Positions 61,433 to 64,000 of a stretch of 64,000 bases of DNA are shown here, piece by piece. Numbering within the stretch: position 1 is the stretch's first letter; the number at the start of each line of letters is the position of its first letter. Under the pieces are notes generated by a model that made no database searches, was not told where the DNA came from, and saw only the letters and a list, made by a program, of their open reading frames with translations. The stretch covers positions 1,774,501 to 1,838,500 of the forward strand of contig NZ_CP084910.1 in the NCBI RefSeq assembly GCF_020535245.1, read 5' to 3'. The translations under genes were made by a program, and so were the position numbers. Source of the stretch: Asticcacaulis sp. AND118. Lineage in GTDB: Bacteria > Pseudomonadota > Alphaproteobacteria > Caulobacterales > Caulobacteraceae.

Positions 61433-62593
61433 ATGTCCTTCTCCGTCGATACCGCCCGCCGCCGTTTCACCTTCGGTGCCATCGCCTGCACGGGAGCCGT
61501 CGCCGGCGGCGTCATCGGGCTGCGGCCATCTCTGGCCGGGACCGCGCCGGTGAACCACAAGATACCCCTCATCGTCGCCCATCGTGGGGCCAGCGGCTAC
61601 CGCCCGGAACACACGATCGAAGCCTACAATCTCGCCATCCATATGGGGGCGGACTATATCGAGCCGGACGTGGTGTCGACCAGGGACGGCGTGCTGATCT
61701 GCCGCCACGAACCCATGTTGTCGGGCACGACCGACGTGCGCCAGCGCCCGGAATTCGCCTCGCGCCAACGCACCATCGCGGTTGACGGCCTGAGCATCAC
61801 CGACTTCTTCACCAGCGACTTTACGCTGGCCGAGATCAAGACCCTGCGCGCGAAACAGGCCTTTGCCGACCGCGATCAGAGCTACAATGGCCGCTTCGAG
61901 GTGCCGACGCTTGAGGAAGTCATCGGTCTGGTGAGAAATCACTTCAAGACGACCGGCAAGAGCGTTGGTTTATATATCGAAACCAAGCACCCAACCCTGC
62001 ACCGCGCCGCCGGTTTACCGCTGGAAGAGCGTTTGGTCGAGGTGCTGACCAAGGCGGGGATGAACAAGGCCGGCGCGCCGGTCTTTCTGCAATGTTTCGA
62101 GGCCGATGGCCTCAAGCGCCTCAAGGCCCTGTCGCCCCTGCCCCGCGTGCAACTGGTCGATGGCGGCGAGGTGGACTATGCCACCGGTGAGGTCGGCGCA
62201 TCCGTGCCGTTCGACTGGGCGGCGGCAGGTCGCAAGGGCGTCTATGCCGACATGCTGACGCCCGAAGGTCTGGCCGAGGTGCGCACCTACGCCGACGTCA
62301 TCGCGCCGTGGAAACGTTACCTGCTCAAGGCCGTGGCCAATGGCCCGGTGACCGACAAGACGAGCGAAGCCGACTGCCGCATCGTCGAGAACCGCGCCCT
62401 GATCGAGGCCGCGCACAAGGCTGGCCTCAAGGTCCACACCTGGACCCTGCGCAACGACGCCACACGTCTGGCCAGTGTTTATAAAGGCGATCCGCAGGCC
62501 GAGTTCAAACAACTGTTCGACATGGGCATCGACGGCGTGTTCACGGACTTCGCCGATACCGGTGTGGCCGCGCGCAAGGCCTTTCTTGGCTAG
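61433..62593 (+). CDS. Exported glycerophosphodiester phosphodiesterase
   Basis: The 386-residue protein is a GlpQ-type phosphodiesterase that hydrolyses glycerophosphodiesters to glycerol-3-phosphate and an alcohol. A twin-arginine-like start (ARRRFTFGAIACTGAVAGGVIG) suggests Tat export. The active site is visible as LIVAHRGASGYRPEHTIEAY near residues 46-65, with the two His and Arg-Glu residues, and ADYIEPDVVSTRDGVLICRHE near 73-93 (metal-binding Glu/Asp). Length matches the longer periplasmic GlpQ form. It precedes a GH39 gene on the same strand with a repeat copy between. Confidence 0.93.
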   Translation: MSFSVDTARRRFTFGAIACTGAVAGGVIGLRPSLAGTAPVNHKIPLIVAHRGASGYRPEHTIEAYNLAIHMGADYIEPDVVSTRDGVLICRHEPMLSGTTDVRQRPEFASRQRTIAVDGLSITDFFTSDFTLAEIKTLRAKQAFADRDQSYNGRFEVPTLEEVIGLVRNHFKTTGKSVGLYIETKHPTLHRAAGLPLEERLVEVLTKAGMNKAGAPVFLQCFEADGLKRLKALSPLPRVQLVDGGEVDYATGEVGASVPFDWAAAGRKGVYADMLTPEGLAEVRTYADVIAPWKRYLLKAVANGPVTDKTSEADCRIVENRALIEAAHKAGLKVHTWTLRNDATRLASVYKGDPQAEFKQLFDMGIDGVFTDFADTGVAARKAFLG

Positions 62594-62680
62594 ACGCTGA
62601 ACACCCTTCCCAAACCATTTATACGATGATAGCGTTATCATAAAAGCCGGGGCGACCACTCGCGCTGCTTTATAATTGTC

Positions 62681-62723
62681 GCGCATTGGATTCCAAAAAC
62701 CGTTGCACACTTTTGGAATGCGC
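62681..62723. repeat. 43-nt palindromic repeat, copy D
   Basis: GCGCATT and AATGCGC form the ends, ATTCCAAAA and TTTTGGAAT the inner stem, with CCGTTGCACAC in the loop. It matches copy C over nearly the full length. It lies 22 nt before the GH39 start, so it may be in that gene's leader. Confidence 0.9.
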
Positions 62724-62745
62724 TCAAACACAGGGATGATAACGC

Positions 62746-64000
62746 ATGGGATGGATGCCCCGACTTTTCGGCGCAGCGTTGATTGGGCTGGCGCTGACGA
62801 CGACCGCTCACGCTGCCGAGCGCCGCGTGGAACTGGATATCTCTAAGGCCAAGCAGCCGGTCGATCGCTTCTACGATCTGTCGGTCGGGGCCGATTATCC
62901 CGGCACGACGATCCGCGACGCCAATCTGGCGCAACTGGAAACCGCCGCCGAAGAACTGGGTTTCCGCTATATCCGCTTCCACGACATCTTCCACGATGAG
63001 CTGGGCACGGTGAAGATGGTCGATAACAAGCTGGTCTATGACTGGACGAAGATCGACTATCTCTACGACCGCCTGCTCAAGATGAAGATCAAGCCCTTCA
63101 TCGAACTGGGCTTTACGCCCTCGGCCCTGAAAACCTCGGACCAGACCATCTTCTACTGGAAGGGCAATACCTCGCATCCGCGCCTCGACCTGTGGAAGCA
63201 ACTGATCAACGACTTCACCCGTCATCTGATCGACCGCTACGGCATCGATGAGGTGCGTAGCTGGTATTTCGAGGTGTGGAACGAACCGAATCTCGACGGC
63301 TTCTTTCAATATGCCGATCAGGAGCAGTATTTTGCCCTCTACGGCGTCACGGCGCGCACCTTGAAAGCCATCGATCCGCAACTGCGCGTGGGGGGACCTT
63401 CGACCGCCGGCGCGGCCTGGGTGCCGGAACTGCTGGCCTACGCCAAGGCGACCCACACCCCCGTCGATTTCGCCACCACCCACACCTATGGCGTGGATTA
63501 CGGCTATCTCGACGAGGAAGGGAAGATGGATCTTCAGTTATCAAAGAACCCAAACGCCATTATCGGCGATGTGCAGAAGGTGCGCGGCGAGATCGAGGCG
63601 TCGCACCTGCCGGGCCTGCCGCTGTTCTTCACCGAATGGAGCACCAGCTATAACCCGCGCGACCTGAGCCACGATTCCTACGTCGCCGCGCCCTATATTC
63701 TGAGCAAGCTCAAGGGCACCAAGGGCATCGTGCAGGGCATGAGCTACTGGGTCTATTCCGACCTGTTTGAAGAGCCCGGCCCGCCGACCACGCCCTTCCA
63801 CGGCGGTTTCGGGCTGATGACCAAGGACGGCATCCGCAAATCGTCGTGGTTCACCTACAAGTATCTGAATGCGCTCAAGGGCAAGGAAGTGCCTTCGACG
63901 GATGCGCAGGTGTGGGCCGCGGTCGACGGCGCATCGGTCGCAGCGGTGGTCTGGGATTTCCAGTTGCCCGACCAGAAGGGCCGCAGCAACAAGACCTTCT
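62746..64000 (+). CDS. GH39 family beta-xylosidase, 3'-truncated by the window edge
   Basis: The visible 418 codons encode a signal peptide (about residues 1-23, ending TTTAHAA) and a TIM-barrel glycoside hydrolase. FRYIRFHDIFHDE near residues 78-90 and WYFEVWNEPNLDGF near 174-187 give the catalytic acid/base glutamate of GH39 (NEP motif). FFTEWSTSYNPRD near 295-307 holds the candidate nucleophile glutamate. GH39 enzymes are mostly beta-xylosidases, so xylan breakdown is the likely role. The frame is open to the last base, so the C-terminal beta-sandwich is outside the window. Confidence 0.9.
   Translation, partial: MGWMPRLFGAALIGLALTTTAHAAERRVELDISKAKQPVDRFYDLSVGADYPGTTIRDANLAQLETAAEELGFRYIRFHDIFHDELGTVKMVDNKLVYDWTKIDYLYDRLLKMKIKPFIELGFTPSALKTSDQTIFYWKGNTSHPRLDLWKQLINDFTRHLIDRYGIDEVRSWYFEVWNEPNLDGFFQYADQEQYFALYGVTARTLKAIDPQLRVGGPSTAGAAWVPELLAYAKATHTPVDFATTHTYGVDYGYLDEEGKMDLQLSKNPNAIIGDVQKVRGEIEASHLPGLPLFFTEWSTSYNPRDLSHDSYVAAPYILSKLKGTKGIVQGMSYWVYSDLFEEPGPPTTPFHGGFGLMTKDGIRKSSWFTYKYLNALKGKEVPSTDAQVWAAVDGASVAAVVWDFQLPDQKGRSNKTF

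Overview
The window is a high-GC stretch of chromosome from an alphaproteobacterium, most likely Caulobacteraceae and plausibly Asticcacaulis or a close relative. This rests on gene content and synteny only: the clpP - opposite-strand HAD gene - clpX arrangement described in Caulobacter crescentus, a class I lysyl-tRNA synthetase, a MerR-controlled DmdC-like acyl-CoA dehydrogenase, a TonB-dependent receptor and a GH39 xylosidase. No phage, plasmid, transposase, integrase or CRISPR array is visible. Nearly all genes are housekeeping or envelope genes; the unusual content is one repeat protein and several families of intergenic palindromes.

Layout. 1-3.2 kb: the end of a probable tRNA-Tyr, tRNA-Gly, a DUF805 membrane protein, metG, tRNA-Thr and a small beta-rich protein. 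3.3-7.8 kb: clpX, cicA (opposite strand), clpP and tig, a protein-quality-control block. 8-11.2 kb: a dicarboxylate/cation symporter, a DUF1697 protein, an exported protein built from 14-residue repeats, and tRNA-Leu in an AT-richer patch. 11.5-16.1 kb: a TonB-dependent receptor, an S41-protease lipoprotein and a small lipoprotein. 16.2-24.6 kb (plus strand): dnaB, a large nested palindrome, radA, cvpA-purF, a short-chain dehydrogenase, and a class III (lysine-type) aminotransferase overlapping a PhzF-like gene.

24.8-38.5 kb is one unidirectional minus-strand series. In transcription order: guaB, a MAPEG protein, an RsmB/NOP methyltransferase, guaA, an ArsC-like protein, an FUSC transporter, a small membrane protein, an ECF sigma factor with a partner membrane protein, panB, and the classical yfgM-bamB-der trio. 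38.9-54.4 kb is mixed: a phosphoesterase-like lipoprotein, phasin-like and DUF1523 proteins, rlmE, ppiB, a tandem paralogous pair of unknown function, queA, an aminotransferase, a GNAT acetyltransferase, tgt, a lipoprotein, tRNA-Lys, hspQ, ppx, queE-queC, two overlapping hotdog thioesterases and a LexA-like S24 protein. 54.5-64 kb: a serine hydrolase, lysK, a MerR regulator with the acyl-CoA dehydrogenase, a peroxiredoxin, a YqgE/AlgH protein, a glycerophosphodiesterase and a truncated GH39 xylosidase.

Functional links: queC, queE, queA and tgt are four steps of queuosine-tRNA synthesis lying within about 8.5 kb but not in one operon. guaA, guaB and purF cover purine synthesis. clpX, clpP, tig, hspQ, bamB, yfgM and ppiB cover protein folding, envelope assembly and turnover. 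The most distinctive findings are the exported protein with prolines spaced exactly 14 residues apart, the 244-bp nested palindrome downstream of dnaB, a roughly 44-nt hairpin family at gene 3' ends, and composite paired-hairpin elements that fill intergenic spaces, mostly between convergent genes.
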